Below, piece after piece: positions 35,338-44,056 of a stretch of 62,449 bases of DNA. The notes beneath the pieces were generated by a model. That model did no database searches and had not been told where the DNA came from. It was given only the letters and a program-made list of their open reading frames with translations. Origin of the DNA: Candidatus Krumholzibacteriia bacterium (GTDB taxonomy: Bacteria; Krumholzibacteriota; Krumholzibacteriia; JAJRXK01); assembly GCA_035268685.1 (NCBI GenBank), contig DATFKK010000019.1, positions 1 through 62,449 on the forward strand, in the 5' to 3' direction. A program made the translations under genes and the position numbers. Every line of letters starts with the position of its first letter. The first letter of the stretch is position 1.

Positions 35338-36621
35338 ATGAGCAGCGAACCCGACACGACATCCGGAGCCACAACGGGCGATGGCGAGATCAGTCTCGCG
35401 TCGGTGTTGAACATCCTGTGGCGCCGTCGCTGGATCGTGATCGCACTCCCCGCTCTGGGCCTGATCGCGGGGATCGTCTACGGCCAGGTCGTCACGCCAC
35501 TCTACAAGGCCACGGCGAGCATCCGTCCCGGCATCACGGCGTTCGACCGCAACGGCGGCGGCCGGCGCGAGTGGCGTCTGAAGGACCTGACCCGCTGGTT
35601 CGACAGCGGCATGTATCGTCCGTACACCGGGGAGCTCATGGGTCGCGACCCCAGCGACGTTCCGCTGGTGCGTGCCGACTTCATCCAGCGTGGCCTGCAG
35701 AACATCCAGGGTGGCAACGTGATCACGCTGTCGGTGCTCGACGCCTCGCCCGAGAACGCGGTCGACGGACTGCAGGCGAGCCTGGCCGCCTTCACCGAGT
35801 ACGCCATGAGCGACACGCTGTCGAACTCGATCGTCCTGACCCAGCGGGGTCTGGAGATCCAGATCGACGAATTGCGGCGCTATCAGTCGGTCCTGGAGGC
35901 CCGGGTCGACAGCGTGAACGCCGACCTGGCCGTGGCCCGGGTCGAGAGTCTGCAGATCGACGACGAAGAAGCGCGACTCGCCTTCGACATCACGCGGCTC
36001 CACGACAAGCGCGAGGTCATGACGCAGAGGAAGGTGGCGCTGGAACGGCGTCTGGTGCGGCTCGAGGACAACCGCGAGGAATTGATGCGCACGCGGGCTC
36101 GTGTGCGCGAGCGGGTGGCTCCCGACGCCTCGGAGGCGCCGTCCGGCGTGCGTCCGCAGGCGATGATCACCGACGCCGAGGTCCTGCGCGGCCTGGTGGC
36201 CAGCACTGCCCAGCTGGATCGCGAAGCGGCGGCCGTCTTCAGCCGGATCGACAGCCTGCAGCGCGAGATCGGCTCGGCCGAGCGCGAGGCCGTGTTCCTG
36301 GAGACCCGCAACCGTACGCTGGTCGCCTTCCAGCGCGCCGAAGCCGGCCGCCTCATGCACGACCTGCGAATGACACGTGACTTCGAGGTGCCCAACGCCA
36401 TCCGCTCGGTGCAGCTGCGGATCCGCGAGAAGCTCGGTCAGCTCTATGCGCTGTCCCCGATCGAGAAGATCGGCCGGGTGCGGGTGACCGACGAACCCGT
36501 CCGCCCGCGGAAGAAACGCGCGATCACCATCCTCACCTTCCTCGGACTGGTCGGTGGGGTCGCCGGAGCCTACGTGTTCGACTACCTCTGGACCCACCGG
36601 CGGCGGATCTTCCACGACTGA
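35338..36621 (+). CDS. Wzz/polysaccharide co-polymerase-like protein
   Basis: A 427-residue inner-membrane protein with two membrane helices, one near residues 28-50 (WIVIALPALGLIAGIVYGQV) and one at about 397-417, and a long periplasmic part rich in heptad coiled coil (about 150-370). This is the Wzz/PCP layout that sets polysaccharide chain length. No cytoplasmic BY-kinase domain is present. The ATG at 35338 has GAGGA about 15 nt upstream, and TAGAAT (35280-35285) is a possible -10. It converges on an O-antigen-ligase-like gene 3 nt away. Confidence 0.75.
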   Translation: MSSEPDTTSGATTGDGEISLASVLNILWRRRWIVIALPALGLIAGIVYGQVVTPLYKATASIRPGITAFDRNGGGRREWRLKDLTRWFDSGMYRPYTGELMGRDPSDVPLVRADFIQRGLQNIQGGNVITLSVLDASPENAVDGLQASLAAFTEYAMSDTLSNSIVLTQRGLEIQIDELRRYQSVLEARVDSVNADLAVARVESLQIDDEEARLAFDITRLHDKREVMTQRKVALERRLVRLEDNREELMRTRARVRERVAPDASEAPSGVRPQAMITDAEVLRGLVASTAQLDREAAAVFSRIDSLQREIGSAEREAVFLETRNRTLVAFQRAEAGRLMHDLRMTRDFEVPNAIRSVQLRIREKLGQLYALSPIEKIGRVRVTDEPVRPRKKRAITILTFLGLVGGVAGAYVFDYLWTHRRRIFHD

Positions 36622-36624
36622 TCC

Positions 36625-37839
36625 TCAGGCGGCGGACGCGACGTGTGGCCGGCGTGTTCGCTCCAGACGATCCGCGCTGGCCGCGATCAACCAGCTCGCG
36701 AGCACCAGGAAGGTCGGGTTGTTCAGGTGTTCCTCGAACAGGAACAGCCCGGTGAGGTGTACGGCGAGCAGGGCCAGGAACCACTGCTCGGACTGCGCTC
36801 CGCGGTTCAGGCCCCAGGCCAGGTGCGCGAAGGCCACGACCAGGGCCAGCGCGAGCGGCACACCGAAGAACAGGCCGGCCTGGACGAAGGCGTTGTGCGT
36901 GGCCGTGAGCGCCGTCTCGTCGATCATCCGTCGTCGTGCTTCGCTCTGTCCCAGTCCCAGTGGGTGCTCCACGCTCAGCGCGAAGCCCACCCATGTACTG
37001 CGCACGCGCTCGAGCGCATTGGCCTGGAACGACGCGGTGTCGGACCAGCGCACCGCTCCGCCGGGCGGACCGATCGCGATCAGTGCAGGAATGGCGACCG
37101 CGGCCAGGAGTGCGCTGATCGCGACGCTTCGCCGTGGAGAGCGTGCGGTGGCCACTGCTGCCAGCACCGCCACGGCTGCGACCACGAGCGGGGATCGCGT
37201 GAAGGTCAGGTGCAGCGTGACGGCCAGTCCGGCGAGTGCGACCAACGGCAACCACAGTCCGTGGCGACCACGCAGGTAGAACCACAGGGCCGGAGGGAGG
37301 ATGAGGCTGGTGACGGCCGAGGTCGCGCCGTAGTGCCGGTGCAGACCGGGTAGACGTGTCTGCTTGCCGACCCACGTGGCCATGTCCTGATCGCCGACCG
37401 ACATGCCGAAGGGGCGCAGCAGCGCGTCGATCTGCAGGAACTGCATGAGCACCACGACGACGTTCGCACCGCAGCCCACGAGGAGGCCCCAGGCGAAGCG
37501 ATCGAGGGCGCCGCGGTCTCGCAGCATCTCGACCAGCGCGATCGCCCACGGGATCGACAGCAACCAGCGCGCGGCCAGCACCGACGTCCCCCGGTCGCCG
37601 TCGAGGTAGGAGAAGAACAGCCAGATCAGGGGGAGCAGGTTCGCCGCTGCGAGCACCGCGAGGGGCAGCGCGCGCACGCCACGGTGATGGGCGCGGACCA
37701 GGACCCAGACCGCCAGCCCCGCGGCGATCAGGTCGGTGCCCCGCGGCGACGTTCCCGAGCCGGGAATCAGGTAGAGGTTCACGACCAGCAGGAATCCCAG
37801 CCACCAGGGAGCGGAGCGGATCCAGGTGGGAGTCGTCAT
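36625..37839 (-). CDS. O-antigen ligase/polymerase-like membrane protein
   Basis: A 404-residue protein with about eleven hydrophobic segments and the features of the Wzy/WaaL family: a large loop in the last third (GGAVRWSDTASFQANALERV) and HPLGLGQSEARRRMID followed by ATHNAFVQAG. These enzymes join or polymerise lipid-linked glycans on the periplasmic face. The ATG at 37839 starts a first helix (WWLGFLLVVNLYLIPG). The neighbouring Wzz-like gene supports a role in surface polysaccharide, although glycosyltransferases are not beside it. Confidence 0.75.
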   Translation of the reverse strand: MTTPTWIRSAPWWLGFLLVVNLYLIPGSGTSPRGTDLIAAGLAVWVLVRAHHRGVRALPLAVLAAANLLPLIWLFFSYLDGDRGTSVLAARWLLSIPWAIALVEMLRDRGALDRFAWGLLVGCGANVVVVLMQFLQIDALLRPFGMSVGDQDMATWVGKQTRLPGLHRHYGATSAVTSLILPPALWFYLRGRHGLWLPLVALAGLAVTLHLTFTRSPLVVAAVAVLAAVATARSPRRSVAISALLAAVAIPALIAIGPPGGAVRWSDTASFQANALERVRSTWVGFALSVEHPLGLGQSEARRRMIDETALTATHNAFVQAGLFFGVPLALALVVAFAHLAWGLNRGAQSEQWFLALLAVHLTGLFLFEEHLNNPTFLVLASWLIAASADRLERTRRPHVASAA

Positions 37840-37915
37840 GCAGAGCTTCCCGGGTGCAGGTCGTGGACCGCGGCAGTATCCGTTCGGCGTCGACCGTGGG
37901 TCAAGCGATGGGCGA

Positions 37916-38698
37916 TCACCAGAAGCCGGGCTCGGGTGCACGGCGCAGGCCCGGCGGACCGATTTCGTCGACGGGAACGAACCACGGCACCTCGACCGGC
38001 TCTCGCGTCATCTCCAGGGCCCGCAGGATCACGGCCGACTGCCCATCGGGGTCGTCGGGTTCACCGAGTGGATACCCGAGATGCACGTCGCGCACCAGCA
38101 CCCGCGGGGGGCGCACCTTGCGGCTCACGGGTTCGAGCGTGCTGATCGAAACGGTCGGGATCCCCGCTCGCTCCACCACGCTCTGGATCAGTCCCACGGA
38201 CTGATGGCACAGGGGTCACACCGGCGTCAGCAGGACCAGGTCGGCCCGCGCCGTTTCGAGCGCGCGAACGATCGCTGGTGCCGAGCGCTGGATCAGCCGT
38301 GCCGGCGCGGAGATCGACCCCATGAAGCTGAAGTGCACCGGCGAGACGTCGCCGATCGCTCCCGCGGCGGCCAGGTCCTCGAGCCGCTGCAGGGGCAACG
38401 CGACGTTCGGATCGCGCTCGATTCCCGCCGTATCGAAGGCGTTGCTCTTGTGCGCGCTGCGGAGGGTGGCGAGGTCGGTGCCGCGTTCGATCACGCGGTA
38501 GCTGACGTCGCCTCCCTTTTCCTCGAGGTCGAAGGGTTCCTGGTCCGGGCCGTGGAAGGCGGCCGTGGTGATCGTCGCGACCCGGCTGTCACGGACCGGC
38601 TGCCGGAGACGCGCCCCCGGCCGCCAGTCCACCGAGCGGTAGCGATAGGTCCGCATGAGCACCTGGTGTCGTACGGACAGGTCCGAGAGTCGGGCCAC
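37916..38698 (-). CDS. Selenoprotein of the GrdB/PrdB reductase family (in-frame UGA = Sec161)
   Basis: Two same-frame open stretches are separated only by TGA at 38218-38216. Read through, they give one 260-residue protein of the glycine/sarcosine/betaine/D-proline reductase selenoprotein B family, from GTG 38698 (GGGAG about 10 nt upstream). The UGA falls in TPV-U-PLCHQS, a UxxC redox pair, exactly where the family has Sec or Cys, and the reading continues without loss into VGLIQSVVERAGIPTVS. A hairpin follows 10 nt after the UGA. The short oxidoreductase probably reduces a small thiol or disulfide substrate; the true substrate is unknown. A nonsense mutation is the alternative but is unlikely given the position. 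Confidence 0.85.
38187..38205 (-). promoter_or_regulatory. Bacterial SECIS hairpin for Sec161
   Basis: An 8-bp perfect stem, AUCAGUCC with GGACUGAU, and a GUG loop (or 7 bp with loop CGUGG) begins 10 nt after the UGA; the loop is 18 nt from it, within the known bSECIS range. It lies inside the coding sequence. Confidence 0.7.
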
Positions 38699-38732
38699 TC
38701 GATTCGCTCCCGCTCGGTGTGGCGATCTTCGT

Positions 38733-40871
38733 TCAGCGGCTCGAACCCACGAGTCCGCGGCGTTCGAGCAGCGGCCGGATCTCGGGCTCGCGCCCGCGGA
38801 AGTCAACGTACAGCTCCATGCCCGGTGCCGTGCCTCCGCGCGACAGCAGCGTGCGGAAGCGCCCGGCCATCTCGCGGTCGAACAGATCGCCCTGCTCGAA
38901 GGCCGTGAAGGCGTCGGCGTCGAGCACCTCGCTCCACAGGTAGCTGTAGTAGCCCGACGAATAACCACCCGCGAAGACGTGTGCGAAGTAGGTATTGCGG
39001 TAGCGGGGGATGATCTCGTCGATCAGACCGATGCGGTCCATCTCGGCCTGCTCGAAGGCCACTGGATCGGCGACCTTCGCGGTGCCGTGTTCGAGGGTGT
39101 GCCAGGCCAGGTCGAGGTAGCTGGCGGCCAGGTACTCGGCGGTGGCGAAACCCTGGTTGAAGTTCGCCGCGGCCCGGATCTTCTCGATCAGCGCGTCCGG
39201 GATCGGTTCGCCGGTCTCGTAGTGGCGGGCGAACATCCGGAGCGTCTCGGGCTCGCCGAACCAGTTCTCCATGACCTGCGACGGAAACTCGACGAAGTCG
39301 CGCGGTACGTTCGTGCCGCTGAGCGAGGCGTAGGTCACGTCGCTCAGCAGGCCGTGCAGACCGTGCCCGAACTCGTGGAAGAGGGTCTTCGACTCGCTGA
39401 ACGACAGGAGCGAGGGCCCGTCCTCGGTCGGCGGCGGGAAGTTGAAGTTGTTCGTCACGATGGGCGACACGTCACCGGTGAGCTTCTGCTGCATGACCAG
39501 CTCGTTCATCCAGGCACCACCGCTCTTGCTCTCGCGGGCGAAGAAGTCCAGGTAGATGATCCCGATGTGGGTGCCGTCGGCCTCGACGACCTCGAAGGCC
39601 TGCTGGTCGGGATGCCACTTCGGCATGTCCTCGAGTTCGACGAGGCGGATGCCGAAGAGCTTCTCGGCCACGGCGAAGCAGCCGTCGCGGACCGCGGTGA
39701 ACTCGAAGTACGGGCGCGTCTCCTCTTCGTCGAGGTCGAAGCGCGCCTTGCGGACCTTGTTGGCGTAGTAGCGCCAGTCCCAGCCGCGGAGCCGGTCGTC
39801 GATCCCGTCGGCCCGCATCATCTCCTGCAGGGCCGCCCGTTCCTCCTTCGCCACGCGCAGGGCGGGTTCCCAGACCTGGTCGAGAAGGTCGAGGACGCGG
39901 TCGGGGGTCTCGGCCATGTTGTCGCTCAGGACGTAGTGGGCGTGCGTGGGGTATCCCAGCAGCCGGGCGCGCTCGGCGCGCAGTTCGGCCATGCGGGTGA
40001 GCAGCGGGTTGTTGTCGTGCTCGTTGCCACGGTTGGCGCGCATGGCGTAGCCCTCGAAGACCTTCCGGCGCATCTCGCGGTTCGGCGAGTACTCCAGGAA
40101 GGGATTGCAGCTCGGGCGCTGCAGCGTGAAGACCCAGCCCTCTTCGTAGCCGCGACGCCTCGCCTCGGCCGCGGCAGTGCCGCGCAGGCTGCCGGGCAGG
40201 TTGCCCAGGTCGTCCTCGTCGGTCACGCGCAGCTCGAAGGCGTTGGTCTCCTCGAGCAGGTTGTCGCCGAACTGCTGGCTGAGCGAGGCGAGCTCGGCGT
40301 TGATCTCTCGCAGGCGCTCCTGCGCGGTGTCGTCGAGGGCCGCGCCGCTGCGCACGAAGCGCTTGTGGGTCTCCTCGAGCAGCTTGGCCTGTTCGCCCGT
40401 CAGGTCGAGGCCGTCGCGCTGGTCGTACACGGCCTTCACGCGCTCGTACAGGCGCGGATCGAGCACGATGGCGTCGGAGTGACGCGCGAGTTCGGGCGAG
40501 ATCACGCGGTTCGTCTCGCGCAACGTGTCGTCGGTGTTCGCCGCCTCGACGGCGTGGAAGACGTTCGACACGCGCTGCAGGTCGGCGCCGGCACGCTCGA
40601 GCGCCTCGATCGTGTTGGCGAAGGTCGCGGGCTCGGTCGACGCGGCGAGGGTCTCGATCTCGGCGCGATGGCGCTGCATGGCCTCGCGGAAGGCCGGCAG
40701 GTAGTCGTCACTGTCGATCGCGTCGAAGGGGGGAACGCCGAAGGGGGTGTCCCATTCCGCCAGGAGCGGATTGTCGGAACCGGTCATCGTGGAATCCGCC
40801 TGGGCAGGGGCGAGGAGCGCGCACGCGATGATCGTGCACGCGAGCGCGAGGAGGGTTCTCTGGCAACGCAT
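38733..40871 (-). CDS. M3-family zinc oligopeptidase (Dcp/PrlC-like), exported
   Basis: A 712-residue metallopeptidase of the M3 (thimet oligopeptidase/dipeptidyl carboxypeptidase) family. The zinc motif is HEFGH (His499-His503), with the third ligand Glu in the VEFPSQVMENW segment about 28 residues on. GYSSGYYSYLWSEVLDADAF near the end is diagnostic. A signal peptide (LLALACTIIACALLAPAQA) puts it in the periplasm, where it would degrade short peptides. The selenoprotein gene follows 34 nt later on the same strand and is probably cotranscribed. Confidence 0.92.
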   Translation of the reverse strand: MRCQRTLLALACTIIACALLAPAQADSTMTGSDNPLLAEWDTPFGVPPFDAIDSDDYLPAFREAMQRHRAEIETLAASTEPATFANTIEALERAGADLQRVSNVFHAVEAANTDDTLRETNRVISPELARHSDAIVLDPRLYERVKAVYDQRDGLDLTGEQAKLLEETHKRFVRSGAALDDTAQERLREINAELASLSQQFGDNLLEETNAFELRVTDEDDLGNLPGSLRGTAAAEARRRGYEEGWVFTLQRPSCNPFLEYSPNREMRRKVFEGYAMRANRGNEHDNNPLLTRMAELRAERARLLGYPTHAHYVLSDNMAETPDRVLDLLDQVWEPALRVAKEERAALQEMMRADGIDDRLRGWDWRYYANKVRKARFDLDEEETRPYFEFTAVRDGCFAVAEKLFGIRLVELEDMPKWHPDQQAFEVVEADGTHIGIIYLDFFARESKSGGAWMNELVMQQKLTGDVSPIVTNNFNFPPPTEDGPSLLSFSESKTLFHEFGHGLHGLLSDVTYASLSGTNVPRDFVEFPSQVMENWFGEPETLRMFARHYETGEPIPDALIEKIRAAANFNQGFATAEYLAASYLDLAWHTLEHGTAKVADPVAFEQAEMDRIGLIDEIIPRYRNTYFAHVFAGGYSSGYYSYLWSEVLDADAFTAFEQGDLFDREMAGRFRTLLSRGGTAPGMELYVDFRGREPEIRPLLERRGLVGSSR

Positions 40872-41111
40872 GGTCCACGGCCTTTCGTCCGGGCCGGTGT
40901 CCGGTCCGGGCTCGTGAGACGGTATGGTGACTGCCGGGAACGACCCGACACCGTACACCAAACGTTCGGGGCCGGCGATGGTGCCTCCGTGATGTGCGGC
41001 GCGGCGCGGCTTCCGTGTCGATTCCGTGATCCGGGCCCGGTGTGAAGCATTCGAACCATTCAGATCGTCCACCGCGCGGGTGCCGACTCCAGCGGCGCCG
41101 ACGAGGAAGTC

Positions 41112-41564
41112 ATGGAGAACTCCGGTGGGGAGTGCATCGTCGAGCGCTGTGCCGGTCCCACCGCCGTGCAGGGCTTCGCCGCCGGCCTGCTCGGTCGAGA
41201 AGTGGATCTGCAGTACCGCAGGGACATCACCGTCGACGCCTTGCCCACCCAGGAACTGCAGTTCGGATTCTCGCAGAGCGAGACCGAGGAGACCGTCGTC
41301 GAGACCCAGCAGATGGACGAGTGGGTCTACGAGTTCCGCGTGGTCGGCGACAGTGGGTTCCGCGACCGCATGGCTTTCGACACCGTGGATCCGGACGACC
41401 CATGGGGTCACCTGACCCAGGTCTTCGGGCCGGACTTCGGCGACGCGGGTTCGACCTTCGACGCCGAACACGAGGCGCTGTGTCCGGAGGACCAGATGTT
41501 CTGGTTCGACGACATGACGGCGGGGCTGTTGACGTCGCCGTTCGGGGAGGCGTTGACGCAGTAG
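41112..41564 (+). CDS. Hypothetical acidic protein, unknown
   Basis: A 150-residue acidic protein with strong GC bias at third codon positions, which supports coding. No family recognised. It has several aromatic pairs (EWVYEFRVV, MFWFDD) and three Cys but no signal peptide or membrane segment. The ATG at 41112 has GAGGAAG closely upstream, though the spacing is short. The frame is open to a TGA at 41043 with protein-like sequence containing ATT codons, so a rare ATT start is conceivable. A strong hairpin lies 40 nt past its stop. Confidence 0.6.
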   Translation: MENSGGECIVERCAGPTAVQGFAAGLLGREVDLQYRRDITVDALPTQELQFGFSQSETEETVVETQQMDEWVYEFRVVGDSGFRDRMAFDTVDPDDPWGHLTQVFGPDFGDAGSTFDAEHEALCPEDQMFWFDDMTAGLLTSPFGEALTQ

Positions 41565-41604
41565 GTTCGCAGGCCGGCCTCGGTGCCGGTGATGGATTCG
41601 TGAG

Positions 41605-41635
41605 AGCCCGCGCGGTGGCAGCCGTGCGGGCTTTC
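41605..41635 (+). terminator. Hairpin terminator after the hypothetical gene
   Basis: An 11-bp stem with one G-U wobble and a 6-nt loop, followed by CTTTC: the closest thing here to an intrinsic terminator. Confidence 0.6.
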
Positions 41636-41639
41636 GTGT

Positions 41640-42024
41640 GGGTGGTGCAGCGAACGGCAGTGGGGCGTGCGTCACTTCCGCGGCGGAAGCGTTCCTGGTC
41701 GTGGGGACGGAGTGGGGACGTTCCGCGTCGGAACCCCGGAGTACGGTCGGCCGCTTCGTTTGGTGCCTCGAACACGAGCGCCGGTTTTCGCCGTATCTCA
41801 CGTTTCGTTCCGTTCGCGCACACGTTTCGTCACGGAACCGGGGTCGAAGTGCTCGGGTGGGGTTGCGATACTCCAGAACTCCTCTCCGATGCTTCGTCTC
41901 GGGGCACCGCGCCGTCGCTTCCCCTTCGTGCGCCCCGACATGGCTCCCTCACGAACGTCTACGGATCCCGGTTCGATGGACCGCGGTCCGTCACCATGAT
42001 CCACATTGCAAAGGTGGTTGTTCC
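41640..42024. other. Long leader/intergenic region (385 nt)
   Basis: Upstream of the cohesin/dockerin gene. It holds the ribosome-binding AAGGTGG at 42011-42017, a small perfect hairpin CTTCCG-CGG-CGGAAG near 41675, and a GATACT hexamer near 41870 that might be a -10. I see no small gene in it. Confidence 0.4.
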
Positions 42025-43836
42025 GTGAAGAGTCTGATGAAGACGGCGCTCGCATGCGTCGTGATCGCGGCCCTGGTGCCATCGGTGCACGCGCAGCCGG
42101 GTGGCGATGTCGGCATCTACTTCGACGAAGAAGGCACGGTGCGGGGGCGCAACGTCGTCCCCGGAGTTCAGTTCGACGTCTACGTCGTCGCGGATCAGAT
42201 CGTCGGTGGCCTGAAAGCCTACGAATTGTCGGTGAGTGGGGTGGAAGAGGCCGGCCTGTTCCAGCTCGGCTTTTCGCTCTACGGGCCCGCGCCCTTGAAC
42301 ATCGGCGACGCTCAGGCCCAGAACTTCATCGTCGGAACCGGTGCTTGCATGCCGGAGACGACCGCGACGCTCGTGACACTCACCCTCCTGGCGGTCCAAG
42401 ACGTGCCGGACGACTCGAGGCTCTGCGTCGGCCCCGCGAATCCGACCAGCTTCGACCCACCCGGGCCCGGCTACTCGGACTGCAACAACCAGATCGGAAC
42501 GTTCACGCTGGTCGGTGACGGTTGCGCCGTCCTCGATCCCACCCAGCCCCCCGACTACGAGGTCGAACTCTCGCTCGACACCGTCAACGCGCAGATCGGC
42601 GGCACGGTAAGCATGCCCGTCGGCGTGTCCCAGATCCCCGTGGCCAAGTCGGACCCGTCGCAGCTCGCCGGGATCGACCTGGAGCTGCATTGGGATCCGG
42701 TCTTCGCCGCACTCGAGGACGTGCGGGTCACCGGGACCACGCACGACTGGCTCGTGGAGTTCAACGCCGGGTCCGGCACGGCGGACATCTCGGCGGCGAG
42801 CACGAGTCCGGTCTCGATTCCGGTGGATGTCGAGGAGCCGGTGCTCGAACTCGACTTCCGCGGCGGCAATGTCGAAGGCTTCACCGACGTCACCATCACG
42901 TCCAGCCGGCTCTTCGACATCGGTCAGGGGGCAATCCCCCACGTCACCGATGGGGGCCGTATCTTCGTCGGCTGCGACAAGGGCGACCCGGTCGAGGACG
43001 ACGAGATCAACTCGGCCGATGCGATCCGCACGCTGCTCATCGCGCTGGGCTCGTACGATCCCACGCCGCTGCAGTTCTGTGCGTCCGACATGGACTCCGA
43101 CAACACCGTCGACGTCGGCGATGCCGTCCTCGTGCTGCAGACCGCCGTCGGCCTCCTCACGCCGGACCGGCAACGGGGCCAGGAGCCGGACCTCTTCCTG
43201 CGCGGTGGCAGCGAGCCCGGCGAGGTCTTCCTGCAGTACAGCGCGGCCGCGGGTGCGGACATGCTCTTCGCCTACGATCCCGAGCGCGTTGCCTTCGAAT
43301 CGGCGACGGTCGTGGAGGGCAACGGCCTGGTCGCCAGCAACGACGAGAAGAGTGGCGTTCTCCGCCTGGGCTTCGCGTCGGCCCGCGCCGGCCACGGAAC
43401 CGTGCGCCTGCAGTTCGACGTGGCGGAGTTCGGCGAGACGATGGCGGTGAAGTACGCCGCGGCCTACGACGAGTTCGCCGACCGTCACCTGGTGCCGCTC
43501 GACGACCACGAGTTCGTGTTCGGGGTGACCGGGGTGGACGACGTTCCGGGTCTCGGGCGCGGGATCGACTTCGTCGGCGGCCGGCCGAATCCGTTCAACC
43601 CCGCCACGGAGCTCCGCTTCGAGCTGGCCGCGCCGGGTGCGGTGCAGGTGTCGATCTTCGACGCCGCGGGTCGCCGGGTGCGGACGATCGACGTCGACCC
43701 GCTTCCCGCCGGTGAGCACGGCGTGCGCTGGGACGGCACCGACGACCAGGGCCGCGTGGCCGCGAGCGGCGTGTACCAGGTGCTCGTCGAATCGTCGGTG
43801 GGGGCGGATCGTGGGCGCGTCATCATGTTGAAGTAA
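42025..43836 (+). CDS. Cohesin-dockerin surface protein with FlgD-like C-terminal domain
   Basis: A 603-residue exported protein. GTG 42025 follows AAGGTGG and gives a signal peptide (MKTALACVVIAALVPSVHA). Order of parts: an N-terminal beta domain with Cys pairs (about 25-175); a cohesin-type domain (about 180-315, ELSLDTVNAQIGG); a dockerin-type segment (about 325-380) with two Ca2+ loops, CDKGDPVEDDEINSADAIRT and SDMDSDNTVDVGDAVLVLQT; a second beta domain; and a C-terminal FlgD-like Ig domain (RPNPFNPATELRFEL) that marks secretion sorting in FCB-group bacteria. Having cohesin and dockerin in one chain suggests self-assembly or mixed surface arrays; no scaffold genes lie nearby. Confidence 0.85.
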   Translation: MKSLMKTALACVVIAALVPSVHAQPGGDVGIYFDEEGTVRGRNVVPGVQFDVYVVADQIVGGLKAYELSVSGVEEAGLFQLGFSLYGPAPLNIGDAQAQNFIVGTGACMPETTATLVTLTLLAVQDVPDDSRLCVGPANPTSFDPPGPGYSDCNNQIGTFTLVGDGCAVLDPTQPPDYEVELSLDTVNAQIGGTVSMPVGVSQIPVAKSDPSQLAGIDLELHWDPVFAALEDVRVTGTTHDWLVEFNAGSGTADISAASTSPVSIPVDVEEPVLELDFRGGNVEGFTDVTITSSRLFDIGQGAIPHVTDGGRIFVGCDKGDPVEDDEINSADAIRTLLIALGSYDPTPLQFCASDMDSDNTVDVGDAVLVLQTAVGLLTPDRQRGQEPDLFLRGGSEPGEVFLQYSAAAGADMLFAYDPERVAFESATVVEGNGLVASNDEKSGVLRLGFASARAGHGTVRLQFDVAEFGETMAVKYAAAYDEFADRHLVPLDDHEFVFGVTGVDDVPGLGRGIDFVGGRPNPFNPATELRFELAAPGAVQVSIFDAAGRRVRTIDVDPLPAGEHGVRWDGTDDQGRVAASGVYQVLVESSVGADRGRVIMLK

Positions 43837-43857
43837 CGCGCCGGCGATTCCCACCAC

Positions 43858-43895
43858 GCAGAGGCCCATCCGGATCCAGCCGGGTGGGCCTCTGC
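43858..43895 (+). terminator. Strong hairpin after the cohesin/dockerin gene
   Basis: A 16-bp stem with one G-U wobble and a 6-nt loop, starting 21 nt past the stop. No U tract follows. Confidence 0.6.
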
Positions 43896-43992
43896 GCACC
43901 CTCGAGCCCACGGGTGGAGGGGTCCGTGGTCCACCGCGTCTCGAGCGTTGCGGTCCCGCCGTTCCGAAAGTGAGATGTCGTTCGTGCGCTGG

Positions 43993-44020
43993 TTGTCTCC
44001 GCGACGGCGTCTGGTAGTCT
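43993..44020 (+). promoter_or_regulatory. Promoter of the DUF3857 pair
   Basis: TTGTCT (43993-43998), 16-nt spacer, TAGTCT (44015-44020), 37 nt before the ATG. The -10 is identical to that of the NUDIX gene. Confidence 0.5.
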
Positions 44021-44056
44021 CGGGTCGGGCTCCCGTAGCCCGAGGTTGGCCCGTTC

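Noticed and set aside
37916-38218. Reading the GrdB-like locus as a pseudogene split by a nonsense mutation
   Set aside because: The UGA lies at the active-site position, the rest is intact, and a hairpin of the right kind follows. Two such cases in one window argue for recoding.
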